Shown here piece after piece: positions 34,790-42,476 of a stretch of DNA of 64,000 nt. Source of the DNA: Halorubrum sp. CBA1229 (GTDB taxonomy: Archaea; Halobacteriota; Halobacteria; Halobacteriales; Haloferacaceae); the NCBI RefSeq assembly GCF_003721435.2, contig NZ_CP054586.1, positions 62,001 to 126,000 of the forward strand, in the 5' to 3' direction. The translations under genes were made by a program, and so were the position numbers. A model generated the notes under the pieces. That model searched no databases, had not been told where the DNA came from, and saw only the letters and a program-made list of their open reading frames with translations. Position 1 is the first letter of the stretch. Every line of letters begins with the position of its first letter.

Positions 34790-34873
34790 GTGTCCGTGTT
34801 CGTGCTGTACAACGTTTGGCGGCTCGTGGACTTGTTGGTCAAACTCGTCATTAATGGCGAGAACTCGACATAG
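34790..34873 (+). pseudogene. C-terminal remnant of a related transposase
   Basis: The frame from 34790 to TAG 34871-34873 reads VSVFVLYNVWRLVDLLVKLVINGE, which parallels VFAVLLYNIWRLTDFLLKAGVDGE near the end of the intact transposase next door but on the opposite strand. The rest is gone. It shows earlier insertion-sequence activity at the same place. Confidence 0.7.
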
Positions 34874-35004
34874 GCACCGCGTGTGGACGCGAACCAAGTC
34901 TTGACAGTGGCAAAAAGTACTACAGTCTCGACTCGCCGGACTAACGACAGATGTCGTTGCGTGTCTACTGCCTGCTGAGCGGCGGCACTGTTTGTTGACC
35001 GCTT

Positions 35005-35229
35005 CTGAATCAGAGTTATCACACCCTCGTTCTCGACGAGTACGTCGTCGAAGGACACGTCCCTGACGAGGTCATCGCGGCAATGCTCAACGAAAACCCG
35101 GCGATCGACGGCATCTCGTTGCCCGGGATGTCGGCCGGGTCGCCGGGGATGGGCGGGACGAAGTCCGGCTCGTTCACCGCCTACGCACTCGGTGGCGGGA
35201 AGACAGGTGAGGTGTACGCCGAAATATAG
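35005..35229 (+). pseudogene. C-terminal fragment of a DUF411 metal-binding protein
   Basis: The frame reads HTLVLDEYVVEGHVPDEVIAAML, IDGISLPGMSAGSPGMGGTKSG and SFTAYALGGGKTGEVYAEI, the C-terminal two thirds of DUF411 proteins, which are found with copper-resistance genes. The usual start, with its Cys motif and the CHTA Cys (here SYHT), is missing, and an insertion-sequence remnant lies directly upstream. It is broken by the insertion history. It suggests the copper cluster once extended leftwards. Confidence 0.75.
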
Positions 35230-35290
35230 GTGCCTGATCGAGTGAGCACCTGGTCAAGATACTTTGGGACGGCGGACGACGGTCTGAACG

Positions 35291-35662
35291 ATGATTAGAC
35301 GACTCCTCCACGACATCGGATATGTGATCGCATATGTTCTCTTTGTCGGCGCGAATACACAGGAATCGGTCGTCAAGCGTCTCCGCGTGGCGTACCGAAT
35401 CGTCGGCGTCCGGATCGTCGAGACGCCGCAAGTCGATTCAGTTGAGCGGACGATCTTCCTGTGTCCATACCGGAATTTGGCTGCCAACTGGTTTGGTGAG
35501 AAGTGGATTTGTCACGACATTCTCGACCGCGTTGACGACGGATACGTGACGTATCTCCGCCGGCACAAAGGAATCGACTACCAGCGCCCCCGCGGGTGTA
35601 CCGACCTCGCATACTGCGACGAATCCGAGTACTGTTACTCGGAGGTTTCCGAACTCGAGTAG
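35291..35662 (+). CDS. Cys-rich protein of unknown function
   Basis: The 123-residue protein has a hydrophobic N-terminal part (DIGYVIAYVLFVGA) and then Cys residues in IFLCPYRNL, WICHDIL, RGCTDLAYC and EYCYSEV. The spacing of aromatic and Cys residues faintly recalls the C-terminal domain of ATC-hydrolase-like or V4R-like proteins, but I would not claim it. It ends 7 bases before the methyltransferase gene, so the two are probably cotranscribed, and it may bind a metal through its Cys. Confidence 0.6.
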   Translation: MIRRLLHDIGYVIAYVLFVGANTQESVVKRLRVAYRIVGVRIVETPQVDSVERTIFLCPYRNLAANWFGEKWICHDILDRVDDGYVTYLRRHKGIDYQRPRGCTDLAYCDESEYCYSEVSELE

Positions 35663-35669
35663 GTTACCG

Positions 35670-36881
35670 ATGGACCAGTCCCCTCTCCGCGAGCGAATCA
35701 CCGACCAGTTCTCGTATCCAGGCGAGCGAGCCGACATCTGGCGAGCGTTCGACCTGCTGCTCGAGACTGACGCGTTCCTCAACCTCGGCTACTCCGAGTG
35801 GTACCAGCCGCACGTCGTCGGATCGAGTCAGCGCCGCCTCGTCACGGAAGTCGGAGCGAGGCTCGCGTCGTACCTACCCGCCACGGATGGCGTTCGCCTC
35901 CTCGATGTTGGCTGTGGCCGGGGCGGTCCGGCGATCCATCTTGCCGATCAGTTCGGTTTCCGCGTTACCGGACTGGACCTCGTTCCGTACAACATCACGC
36001 GAGCAACCGAGAACGCACGCAGGAAGCACGTCAAGCCCGAGTTCGTCGTCGGCGATTCGACACAGCTCCCGTTCACGACAGATTCGTTCACCGCGTGTAC
36101 AGCCATCGACGCGCTCGTCTATCTCCCCGACCGGAACAGTGTCTTCGCCGCGGTCGCGGATGTTCTCGAACTAGCAGGGGTTTTCGTCCTCTCTGACCTC
36201 ATGATGCAGTCCGACATGAGCGAGACGGAACGAGCGTTCGTTGATTCGTTTGCAGCGACGTGGGATATGCCGTCAGTCGGCACTGTCGAGCAATACAACG
36301 CCGCGCTCGACGATGCGGGATTCGAACTCGAAGCGGTCGAAGACATCACGCGACACAGTGTCGGGCAGTTCCGGAAGTGGACGACGCTGTACCTCCAACT
36401 CCTCAGGACTCCGGTTCGCTCGCTTCTCGTACGACTGTTGCGAGCGTACGACCTCGATCCATCGGCCATCACCGAGCAGGTACGGGCTGCCCATCACGCG
36501 CTGCCGTTCCTCCAGCACGTCATCATCGTTGCAAAGACGCGATTTCGTCGCCACTTACACAAGCTGAGAGAGTATCGAGGCCTCGCGTCGGCGTTTGAGC
36601 GTTCCACGGACGATTGGAACGACCTGCGGGATGGTCTCCAGTCGCGTGTAATCGACGAGTTCGAATCGCTCGTCGTCCCGGAATATCTCGTGGGTGTTGC
36701 GATTCAGGTGACAACCGCCAGCGACAGTGTGCCATGCAGGCGCGAGTACGTCGTGGGCGATACCCACGGGGCCCTCCCCGCGGACGTGCTCGAGGAACCG
36801 GAACTCGCCACCTGGCTTCAGTACCCGTGCAACCTCGGAGAGCGCAGTATCGAAACCGGGGATGGTGCAGAACACGAGTGA
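35670..36881 (+). CDS. Class I SAM-dependent methyltransferase with lost stop codon
   Basis: Residues 1-290 form a normal methyltransferase: motif I LLDVGCGRGGPAIHLAD near residue 75, GLDLVPYN, VVGDSTQLPFTTDSF, and a closing VIIVAKT. This resembles sterol or tocopherol-type C-methyltransferases. After residue 290 the frame runs on through about 113 residues of basic, low-logic sequence that is exactly antisense to the gene on the other strand (36555-37217). The true end is therefore near 36540, and the stop has been lost, giving a 403-residue product. The substrate is unknown. It probably cotranscribes with the Cys-rich gene upstream. Confidence 0.8.
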   Translation: MDQSPLRERITDQFSYPGERADIWRAFDLLLETDAFLNLGYSEWYQPHVVGSSQRRLVTEVGARLASYLPATDGVRLLDVGCGRGGPAIHLADQFGFRVTGLDLVPYNITRATENARRKHVKPEFVVGDSTQLPFTTDSFTACTAIDALVYLPDRNSVFAAVADVLELAGVFVLSDLMMQSDMSETERAFVDSFAATWDMPSVGTVEQYNAALDDAGFELEAVEDITRHSVGQFRKWTTLYLQLLRTPVRSLLVRLLRAYDLDPSAITEQVRAAHHALPFLQHVIIVAKTRFRRHLHKLREYRGLASAFERSTDDWNDLRDGLQSRVIDEFESLVVPEYLVGVAIQVTTASDSVPCRREYVVGDTHGALPADVLEEPELATWLQYPCNLGERSIETGDGAEHE

Positions 36882-37217
36882 TGCGATGACGACATCGAAC
36901 GAGTCGTCCGCGAACGGGAGTGTTTCCGCCCCGGCACTCTCTATCTCGATATCGAGTCCCAGTTCGCGAGCTCGTTCGACTGCTTGCCGGCGCATGTGGG
37001 GGTCTGGCTCAATCGCGAACAGCGTGAGATCGTCACCACCAGTAGCGGCTTCTGCGAAGTACGGAAACATCGCGCCCGTCCCCGTCCCGAGATCCAGAAC
37101 ATGCCCGGACAAGTCGTCCACGAGGTAGCGTCGATGGTCGGCAAGTACGATTCGCTCCGCTGGTTTCATCACCGGATCGTACAGTCGTGCGAACATCGGA
37201 TGAGACGGGTCAGTCAT
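36555..37217 (-). CDS. Class I SAM-dependent methyltransferase (UbiE/Methyltransf_11 type)
   Basis: The 220-residue protein has VLDLGTGTGAMFPYF (motif I), LFAIEPDPHM, AETLPFADDSFDVVIAS and EVARVLKPGGEFRFLEHV (post-motif), in the standard order. It resembles small methyltransferases acting on phospholipids, quinones or metalloids such as arsenic. It overlaps the following aspartoacylase-family gene start by four bases (its ATG at 37217 over the stop at 37214), so both are cotranscribed on the minus strand. The run-on tail of the opposite gene covers most of its 3' half. Confidence 0.85.
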   Translation of the reverse strand: MTDPSHPMFARLYDPVMKPAERIVLADHRRYLVDDLSGHVLDLGTGTGAMFPYFAEAATGGDDLTLFAIEPDPHMRRQAVERARELGLDIEIESAGAETLPFADDSFDVVIASLVFCTIPGFDTALSEVARVLKPGGEFRFLEHVRGEGPVGIAHDVLAPAWHTVAGGCHLNRNTHEIFRDDERFELVDYTRLETIPQVVPIVRGTLKRRREASILSQLV

Positions 37218-38356
37218 CTGTTTTCCTCCCGTTCAGTTTCTGAGATATTTCTTGCATGTTTTGACTTAGTGCCATGTCCATGTGTTGCGTACCACTGCGA
37301 CTCGGGCCACTGGAAACCGCCTTCACGGTAGACATCGAAAACGCCCCGCTCGATGTCGTCTCGTATGATGTCAGCGGTCGTCTCGTCGACGCTCACGAAG
37401 TGACACAGCGGGTGGCCCGGATATGCGACTGCATTTTCAAGGATCCCCACGACGAGGCCAGTCGACGGCGCACGAACGACTTCGACTTCGTCTTTGAAGT
37501 GATCAGAAATCGTGAACAGCGGTTCGCCATCTTCAACGAGGGGGTGTGGGCCCCACTTCATCTCGACGAGCCCACCAGTGTCGGCGCGGAGCCACGTCTT
37601 CTCACCATCACGGGCGATGACGCGTGTCCAGCCGGGCCAGGAAACCGGTTGGTTGGGAAGCACCTCGTGTTCGGCGAGGACGCTCGCGACGCAGTGGAGC
37701 GCTCGGTCGAGGTGCGCGGTCTGGAATCGATGGGCGCGCCCCATCTCGACCGTGACCGTGGGGATACCGTCCTGACAGGCCACGCGTCGGAGTGTCCCTC
37801 CTGAACCCTCGCCGTCGAGGATGACGCTCGTGCCGAACGCGCGGGCGAGTCGTTCGACAGCGGGGTCGTTCATGTCGGCGCGGACGTGATACATTGTCGT
37901 TCGGTTGCGCGTCGACGTGTGGAAGTCGAGACCGAAGTCACACTTCGAAACGAATTCCTCGTAGATGGCGTTGGCGAGTCGTTTTGCGGTCGTACTCCGT
38001 GAGTTGCCGGGGAACGAGCGATTGAGATCTTCGTCGTAGATGGGGATATAGCGCTGTTGGGCGAGAAAGCCTGGTACGTTCAACACGTGCAGGCAGACGA
38101 GCGCTCCGTGAATGTCCTCGGGAGCGTAGTGGCCCGCGACCTCCTGGATTATTTTGATGCCGTTGAGTTCGTCGCCGTGAACTGCTGCAGTCAGAAAGCC
38201 TGTGGGTCCAGATCGTGTGCCGTTGATGACCGTGACCGGAATCTCAATCGGATCGTCGTTAAATGTCGTTCCGACGGCGTACCGGAACTGAACCTTCCTG
38301 CCTGAAGGGACCACGCGGTCCCCCACTTCGAGCGACTGGTGGCTGTCGACAGTCAT
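37214..38356 (-). CDS. Succinylglutamate desuccinylase / aspartoacylase family zinc hydrolase
   Basis: The 380-residue protein is an M14-like deacylase. Zinc ligands are seen in TAAVHGDELNG (His and Glu) and GLDFHTST (His), with the Arg-rich substrate loop DLNRSFPG and VTVEMG with the catalytic Glu. The C-terminal third is a beta-barrel (LVEMKWGPHPLVEDGEPLF...). The family cleaves N-acyl amino acids. Its ATG overlaps the PEMT-type gene by four bases. A role in osmolyte or acyl-amino-acid turnover is possible but not shown by neighbours. Confidence 0.88.
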   Translation of the reverse strand: MTVDSHQSLEVGDRVVPSGRKVQFRYAVGTTFNDDPIEIPVTVINGTRSGPTGFLTAAVHGDELNGIKIIQEVAGHYAPEDIHGALVCLHVLNVPGFLAQQRYIPIYDEDLNRSFPGNSRSTTAKRLANAIYEEFVSKCDFGLDFHTSTRNRTTMYHVRADMNDPAVERLARAFGTSVILDGEGSGGTLRRVACQDGIPTVTVEMGRAHRFQTAHLDRALHCVASVLAEHEVLPNQPVSWPGWTRVIARDGEKTWLRADTGGLVEMKWGPHPLVEDGEPLFTISDHFKDEVEVVRAPSTGLVVGILENAVAYPGHPLCHFVSVDETTADIIRDDIERGVFDVYREGGFQWPESQWYATHGHGTKSKHARNISETEREENR

Positions 38357-38970
38357 GGATCATCTCTCCGTGAGGTGTTGGTGCGTTCCTGTGGTTTTTG
38401 TTGCTGGTTCGGACGACCGATGAATCTGGGAACTGACTCACGGTACGTTTCGTACGCTTCTCCGTACTGTTCGCTGAGCCACGGTTCCTCTGCGAGCGGT
38501 GCAAGCAGGAACCAAGCGATACCGATTAGGGCGAGTACCGCCGTCATCCAGGACCCAGCGAGAATCGCCCCGCCGACGAGCATCGCGATGTAGCTGACGT
38601 ACTGTGGATTCCGAGAATACTGATATGGTCCAGCGGTGTTCAACTGCCCTTCGAGACCGGCACTCTCGTGGAATCCGAGCCGCCACACAGCCCAGAGCGA
38701 GACGGTGGCACCGACCAAGAGCAACAGGAGACTGGCCATCTGAATCAGTATCGATGGCCGGTACCAACTCCACAAGTCGAGATACGCAACACCGAACAGA
38801 CTGCCGCCGTAGACGACCCAGGCAGTCCAGCTGAGCCAGAACGTCCAGTTGCGTGTGCCATGGGGCCAGAACCGGTGAGACTGGCTCTGGATACTCACGA
38901 GAAGCCCACAGAGAAGTATTCCTCCGGACAGGAGGCCCAGACCGAACAGCGATGTCGTGATGACGGGCAT
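38353..38970 (-). CDS. PEMT/ICMT-type membrane methyltransferase
   Basis: The 205-residue protein has about five membrane segments and the C-terminal family signature GPYQYSRNPQYVSYI, then LAEEPWLSEQYGEAYETYRESVPRF. This part binds AdoMet in isoprenylcysteine carboxyl methyltransferases and phospholipid N-methyltransferases. The substrate is probably a lipid or a small volatile thiol or metalloid. It is the first gene of the minus-strand trio with the aspartoacylase and soluble methyltransferase, 15 bases behind copB, so it may be transcribed with the copper genes. A distant relative lies at 48522-49220. Confidence 0.85.
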   Translation of the reverse strand: MPVITTSLFGLGLLSGGILLCGLLVSIQSQSHRFWPHGTRNWTFWLSWTAWVVYGGSLFGVAYLDLWSWYRPSILIQMASLLLLLVGATVSLWAVWRLGFHESAGLEGQLNTAGPYQYSRNPQYVSYIAMLVGGAILAGSWMTAVLALIGIAWFLLAPLAEEPWLSEQYGEAYETYRESVPRFIGRPNQQQKPQERTNTSRRDDP

Positions 38971-38985
38971 GGTTGTAATAGTAGG

Positions 38986-41340
38986 CTACGCAGCCACCGA
39001 GAGATCGACGTTCCGCAGTCTGCGCGCATTAATCGCGACGATGATCGTCGACAGCGACATGAACACGGCACCGATCGCCGGTGAGAGGAGGATGCCGATG
39101 GGCGCAAGTATCCCCGCTGCCAGGGGAAGCGCGAATACGTTGTACCCGGTCGCCCAGACGAGGTTCTCCTGCATCTTCCGGTAGCTCGCCTTCGACAGCC
39201 GGATGAGGCGGACGACATCCAGGGGGTTGTTGTCGACGAGGATGATGTCGCCTGACTCGATGGCCACGTCCGTCCCCGAGCCGATGGCGATGCCGACGTC
39301 GGCGCGGGTGAGCGCGGGGGCGTCGTTGACTCCGTCACCGACCATCGCGACCAGCTTCCCCTCTGATTGGAGTTGTTCGACCTTCGTGTCCTTCTCCTCG
39401 GGGAGGACCTCCGCGAAGTACTGGTCGATGCCGAGTTCCTCCGAGACAGCCCGTGCGACGTCCTCGGAGTCACCAGTCAACATCGCCACCTCGATGTCCA
39501 TCGCGTGTAGCGCCTCGATAGCCTGCCGGCTCTCTTCGCGGATGACGTCCGCGAGGGCGAATGCTGCGACAACTTCGGATTCGTCGTGAACCAGGTAGAT
39601 AACCGTCTCTGCGTTCGAGCCAGCTTCCTCCGCGAAGGCAGCGATGCTGTCGGACCGTTCGATACCGAATTTCTCAATCAGGTTCGGTCCACCGATATGA
39701 ACCGTCTCTCCGTCCACGGTGGCTCTGACGCCGAGACCGCGGAAATTCTCGAAGTTCGAAACGCTCGCTCGCTGGATGTCCCGTTCCTGGGCGGCGTCCC
39801 GGATGGCGCGAGCGATCATGTGCTCGGAGTCACCCTCGACACCAGCGGCGACTTCGAACGCTCTCTCTTCACTCCAGTCACTTGCCGTCTCGACACCGAC
39901 GACGCCCTGTTCGCCCTTCGTGAGTGTCCCGGTCTTGTCGAACATCACCGTGTCCAGATTACGGGATTCCTCCATGGCAATGCGGTCGCGGATGAGCATC
40001 CCGTTCTGCGCAGCTGTGGAGGTGTTGATCGCGACGACGAGGGGAACAGCGAGCCCGAGCGCATGGGGGCATGCGATGACGAGGACCGTCACGACGCGTT
40101 CGAGGACTGCAATGTTGAATCCGACCGCGACGACCCACGCGACGGCCGTGATAGCAGCGACAGCGAGTGCAACGTAGAACAGCCAGCCTGCGGCCCGGTC
40201 GGCCAAGAGTTGCGTCCGTGATTTCGACTGTTGGGCTTCCTCGACCAACCGCATGATACCCGCTAGCGCTGTTTCGTCGCCGGTCTTCGTGATGCGGACC
40301 CGGAGGCTCCCGTCCTGATTGACCGTGCCAGCGACGACTTCAGATTCGGGTTCCTTGCCCACAGGGCGGGACTCGCCAGTGATCATCGACTCGTCGACCG
40401 AGGACTCGCCCTCGACGACCTCACCGTCTGCAGGAACTGACGCACCCGGCCGAACGAGAACAACGTCGCCTTCGCCAAGTGTGGAGACGGGGACCTCTTC
40501 CGTATCCCCGCTTTCAGTGACGAGTTCTGCAGTATCGGGCATAAGCCTCGCGAGCTCGTCGAGCGCGCCGGAGGCTGCCCGGACCGACCGCATCTCCACC
40601 CAGTGGCCCAACAGCATGATGTCAATCAGCGTCACGAGTTCCCAGAAGAACGGCGTCGTCCCCTCGAGGAACAGACTCGCAACCGAATAGACGAACGCGA
40701 CGGTAATCGCCAGCGAGATGAGCATCATCATCCCTGGCTCGCGAGTCTTCAGTTCGGTACGTGCCATCGAGAGGAACGGCACGCCACCGTACGCGAAGAC
40801 GATCACCGCGAGAACCGGCGTGATCCAGACGCTGCCGGGGAACGACGGCGCAGTGTACCCGAAGACATCCTGGATGAACTCGCTGAAGAAGATGACTGGT
40901 AGTGAGAGTACGAGCGACACCCAGAACCGCCGGCGAAACATCTGCTCGTGACCAGTGTGATCCGTGTGTCCGCTATGATCGTCGTGTCCGTCCTCGTCGA
41001 CGTCTGCACCGTGATCGTGCCCGTCGTGAATAGGCTCTGTCTCTGCAGAAGGTGGCGATTCAGTGTCGGCGTGATGGTGACCGTGTTCGGTGTCGTGATC
41101 GTGCTGTGCGTGTTCCTCCGTGGAGTCGGATTCAGTACGAGCCTCGTCCCCTGTCGCGTGAGCATCGTGTTCTGGGGAATGTGAGTGCTGCTCGGATGTC
41201 GCACGAGCCGTTGGACGCGCTTCTTCGTCTGCGTGTAACTGGCAGACTCGGCAGCAGTAGACGGGGCCGTCGGTCTGGGGAGATGTCTGAGAATCCGATA
41301 CATCCGCATCGGATTTCTCGTGATTTGGATTGTTGCTCAT
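38986..41340 (-). CDS. copB: CopB-type P1B-3 ATPase
   Basis: The 784-residue product begins with VYCCRVCQL and a long His/Asp-rich tail (residues about 45-150), but has no HMA domain. The core shows TGES, CPH in [30 protein letters not shown] and [12 protein letters not shown], plus the P1B-3 ending [14 protein letters not shown]...[19 protein letters not shown] with a His-rich tail marks pumps for Cu(II) or Cu(I) and Ag. It lies 120 bases after copZ on the same strand and is probably in its operon. The AsnC-TRASH regulator gene lies divergently upstream of copZ. Confidence 0.92.
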   Translation of the reverse strand: MSNNPNHEKSDADVSDSQTSPQTDGPVYCCRVCQLHADEEARPTARATSEQHSHSPEHDAHATGDEARTESDSTEEHAQHDHDTEHGHHHADTESPPSAETEPIHDGHDHGADVDEDGHDDHSGHTDHTGHEQMFRRRFWVSLVLSLPVIFFSEFIQDVFGYTAPSFPGSVWITPVLAVIVFAYGGVPFLSMARTELKTREPGMMMLISLAITVAFVYSVASLFLEGTTPFFWELVTLIDIMLLGHWVEMRSVRAASGALDELARLMPDTAELVTESGDTEEVPVSTLGEGDVVLVRPGASVPADGEVVEGESSVDESMITGESRPVGKEPESEVVAGTVNQDGSLRVRITKTGDETALAGIMRLVEEAQQSKSRTQLLADRAAGWLFYVALAVAAITAVAWVVAVGFNIAVLERVVTVLVIACPHALGLAVPLVVAINTSTAAQNGMLIRDRIAMEESRNLDTVMFDKTGTLTKGEQGVVGVETASDWSEERAFEVAAGVEGDSEHMIARAIRDAAQERDIQRASVSNFENFRGLGVRATVDGETVHIGGPNLIEKFGIERSDSIAAFAEEAGSNAETVIYLVHDESEVVAAFALADVIREESRQAIEALHAMDIEVAMLTGDSEDVARAVSEELGIDQYFAEVLPEEKDTKVEQLQSEGKLVAMVGDGVNDAPALTRADVGIAIGSGTDVAIESGDIILVDNNPLDVVRLIRLSKASYRKMQENLVWATGYNVFALPLAAGILAPIGILLSPAIGAVFMSLSTIIVAINARRLRNVDLSVAA

Positions 41341-41460
41341 TTATTGTGTATTGGTGCCGTCCCCCATGATTTAGTCCTGCCCCCGACATCGCGAAGGAGG
41401 TCAAGAAGATCCGGAGTCGAAGGAACGGCTGGGCCTCCGGTGACGACGGTTCGGTGGTTC

Positions 41461-41658
41461 TCAGACGTCTGCCGTATATCCAGCGTCTTCGATGGCCTGG
41501 ACGAGTGCCGTGACGTCAGCGTCGCCGTCAACGTCCGCCTGCCCGGACTCGTGATCGGCGCTCGCATCAGTTACGCCGCTAACCTCCCGAAGCGCATCTT
41601 CGACAGTCTGTTCACAGTGCCCACAACTCATCCCTTCGACGGTGATGGTCTGACTCAT
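41461..41658 (-). CDS. copZ: Copper chaperone (HMA domain)
   Basis: The start chosen is ATG 41658 (MSQTITVEGM); a TTG two codons earlier is also open. The 65-residue protein is one HMA domain with VEGMSCGHC and the closing IEDAGYTADV. Such chaperones bind Cu(I) by the two Cys and hand it to P1B ATPases. It is the first gene before copB. The motif at 41702-41718 precedes it by about 45-55 bases. Confidence 0.9.
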   Translation of the reverse strand: MSQTITVEGMSCGHCEQTVEDALREVSGVTDASADHESGQADVDGDADVTALVQAIEDAGYTADV

Positions 41659-41701
41659 ATCCAATAATGAATAGGGGCTGTTGTTCTATGTGGTTTTCTG
41701 C

Positions 41702-41718
41702 TTAGAATCCAAAGTTTG
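41702..41718 (-). promoter_or_regulatory. Metal-gene promoter motif, copZ copy
   Basis: Read on the minus strand: CAAACTTTGGATTCTAA. It shares CTTTGGA(A)T..TAA with sites before copA (42389), the YHS gene (60955) and, less closely, the permease-YHS gene (57541). It lies 44-60 bases before the copZ start and faces the gene. Confidence 0.5.
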
Positions 41719-41792
41719 TTAGGCCGTAGATCGGTGGTGTCGAAGGCATTTCGTGAGCAACAATAATGTATTCTGCGAGCCGAGGCATCGGT

Positions 41793-42383
41793 ATGCGCAA
41801 CTTGGATGAAACCGACCTGGAAATTCTCTCGTTACTGGCTGACAATGCTCGCCGCCCATTCAGCGATATTGGTGAGAAGGTCGGTCTTTCGGGGCCTGCC
41901 GTTTCCGATCGAGTCAAACGATTACAGGAGGCGGATGTCATCAACAACTTCACGATCGATGTCAATCGAGCCCATCTCCGGGCCGGTGTTCCAGTGTTTA
42001 TCCAAGCCGAGATCGGCCCGGGAGTACTGGAGGCAGCCCGTACCCGGGTTCGCGAGTCAGACGGCGTCGAACACGTCTTTACGACATCCGAGGGAGACCT
42101 TTGGTTCTACGCTCGCGTCGAAGCACAGAACATTCGTCGGTGGGTGAATGGACTCTTCGACGAGATCGAGATGACGGAGTATACAGTCACACTCGTCGAC
42201 GACATCGAATGGACACCATCTGTCGATGGCGTCGAATTCGCGCTCACGTGTGCTGAGTGTGACAATACCGTCGATAATGAGGGGGAGACGACGCGAATCG
42301 ACGGCGAGATCTACCACTTCTGCTGTCCATCCTGTCTTGCACGGTTCGAGGACCGATACCAGCGATTAGAAGAAGGCGCATAA
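41793..42383 (+). CDS. AsnC/Lrp-type regulator with C-terminal TRASH metal-binding domain
   Basis: The start chosen is ATG 41793 (MRNLDETD), with a TATA-like AATAATG about 30 bases upstream. The 196-residue protein has an AsnC HTH (LEILSLLADNARRPFSDIGEKVGLSGPAVSDRVKRLQ), a small AsnC-like effector domain (VFIQAEIGPGVLEAARTRVR...), and a C-terminal TRASH knuckle: CAECDNTV...YHFCCPSCLARF. This architecture matches archaeal CopR/CopT-type copper-responsive regulators. Position between copZ and copA makes it the likely regulator of both. A second protein of the same form is at 61251-61841. Confidence 0.88.
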   Translation: MRNLDETDLEILSLLADNARRPFSDIGEKVGLSGPAVSDRVKRLQEADVINNFTIDVNRAHLRAGVPVFIQAEIGPGVLEAARTRVRESDGVEHVFTTSEGDLWFYARVEAQNIRRWVNGLFDEIEMTEYTVTLVDDIEWTPSVDGVEFALTCAECDNTVDNEGETTRIDGEIYHFCCPSCLARFEDRYQRLEEGA

Positions 42384-42388
42384 CGGGC

Positions 42389-42406
42389 CTTTGGAATCCT
42401 AATTTT
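42389..42406 (+). promoter_or_regulatory. Metal-gene promoter motif, copA copy
   Basis: CTTTGGAATCCTAATTTT, 71-88 bases before the copA ATG and just after the regulator stop. It is the closest match to the permease copy (CTTTCGAATGCAAATTTT): 14 of 18 positions agree. Confidence 0.5.
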
Positions 42407-42476
42407 GTTGGGGCTCATACCCGGGCTCTCGTAACAACAAATCGTCTAAACATGGACCCCGTATAGTAAAACCAGC

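Noticed and set aside
24700-35200. CRISPR array expected beside the CARF protein
   Set aside because: No regularly spaced repeats or cas genes were seen on either strand.
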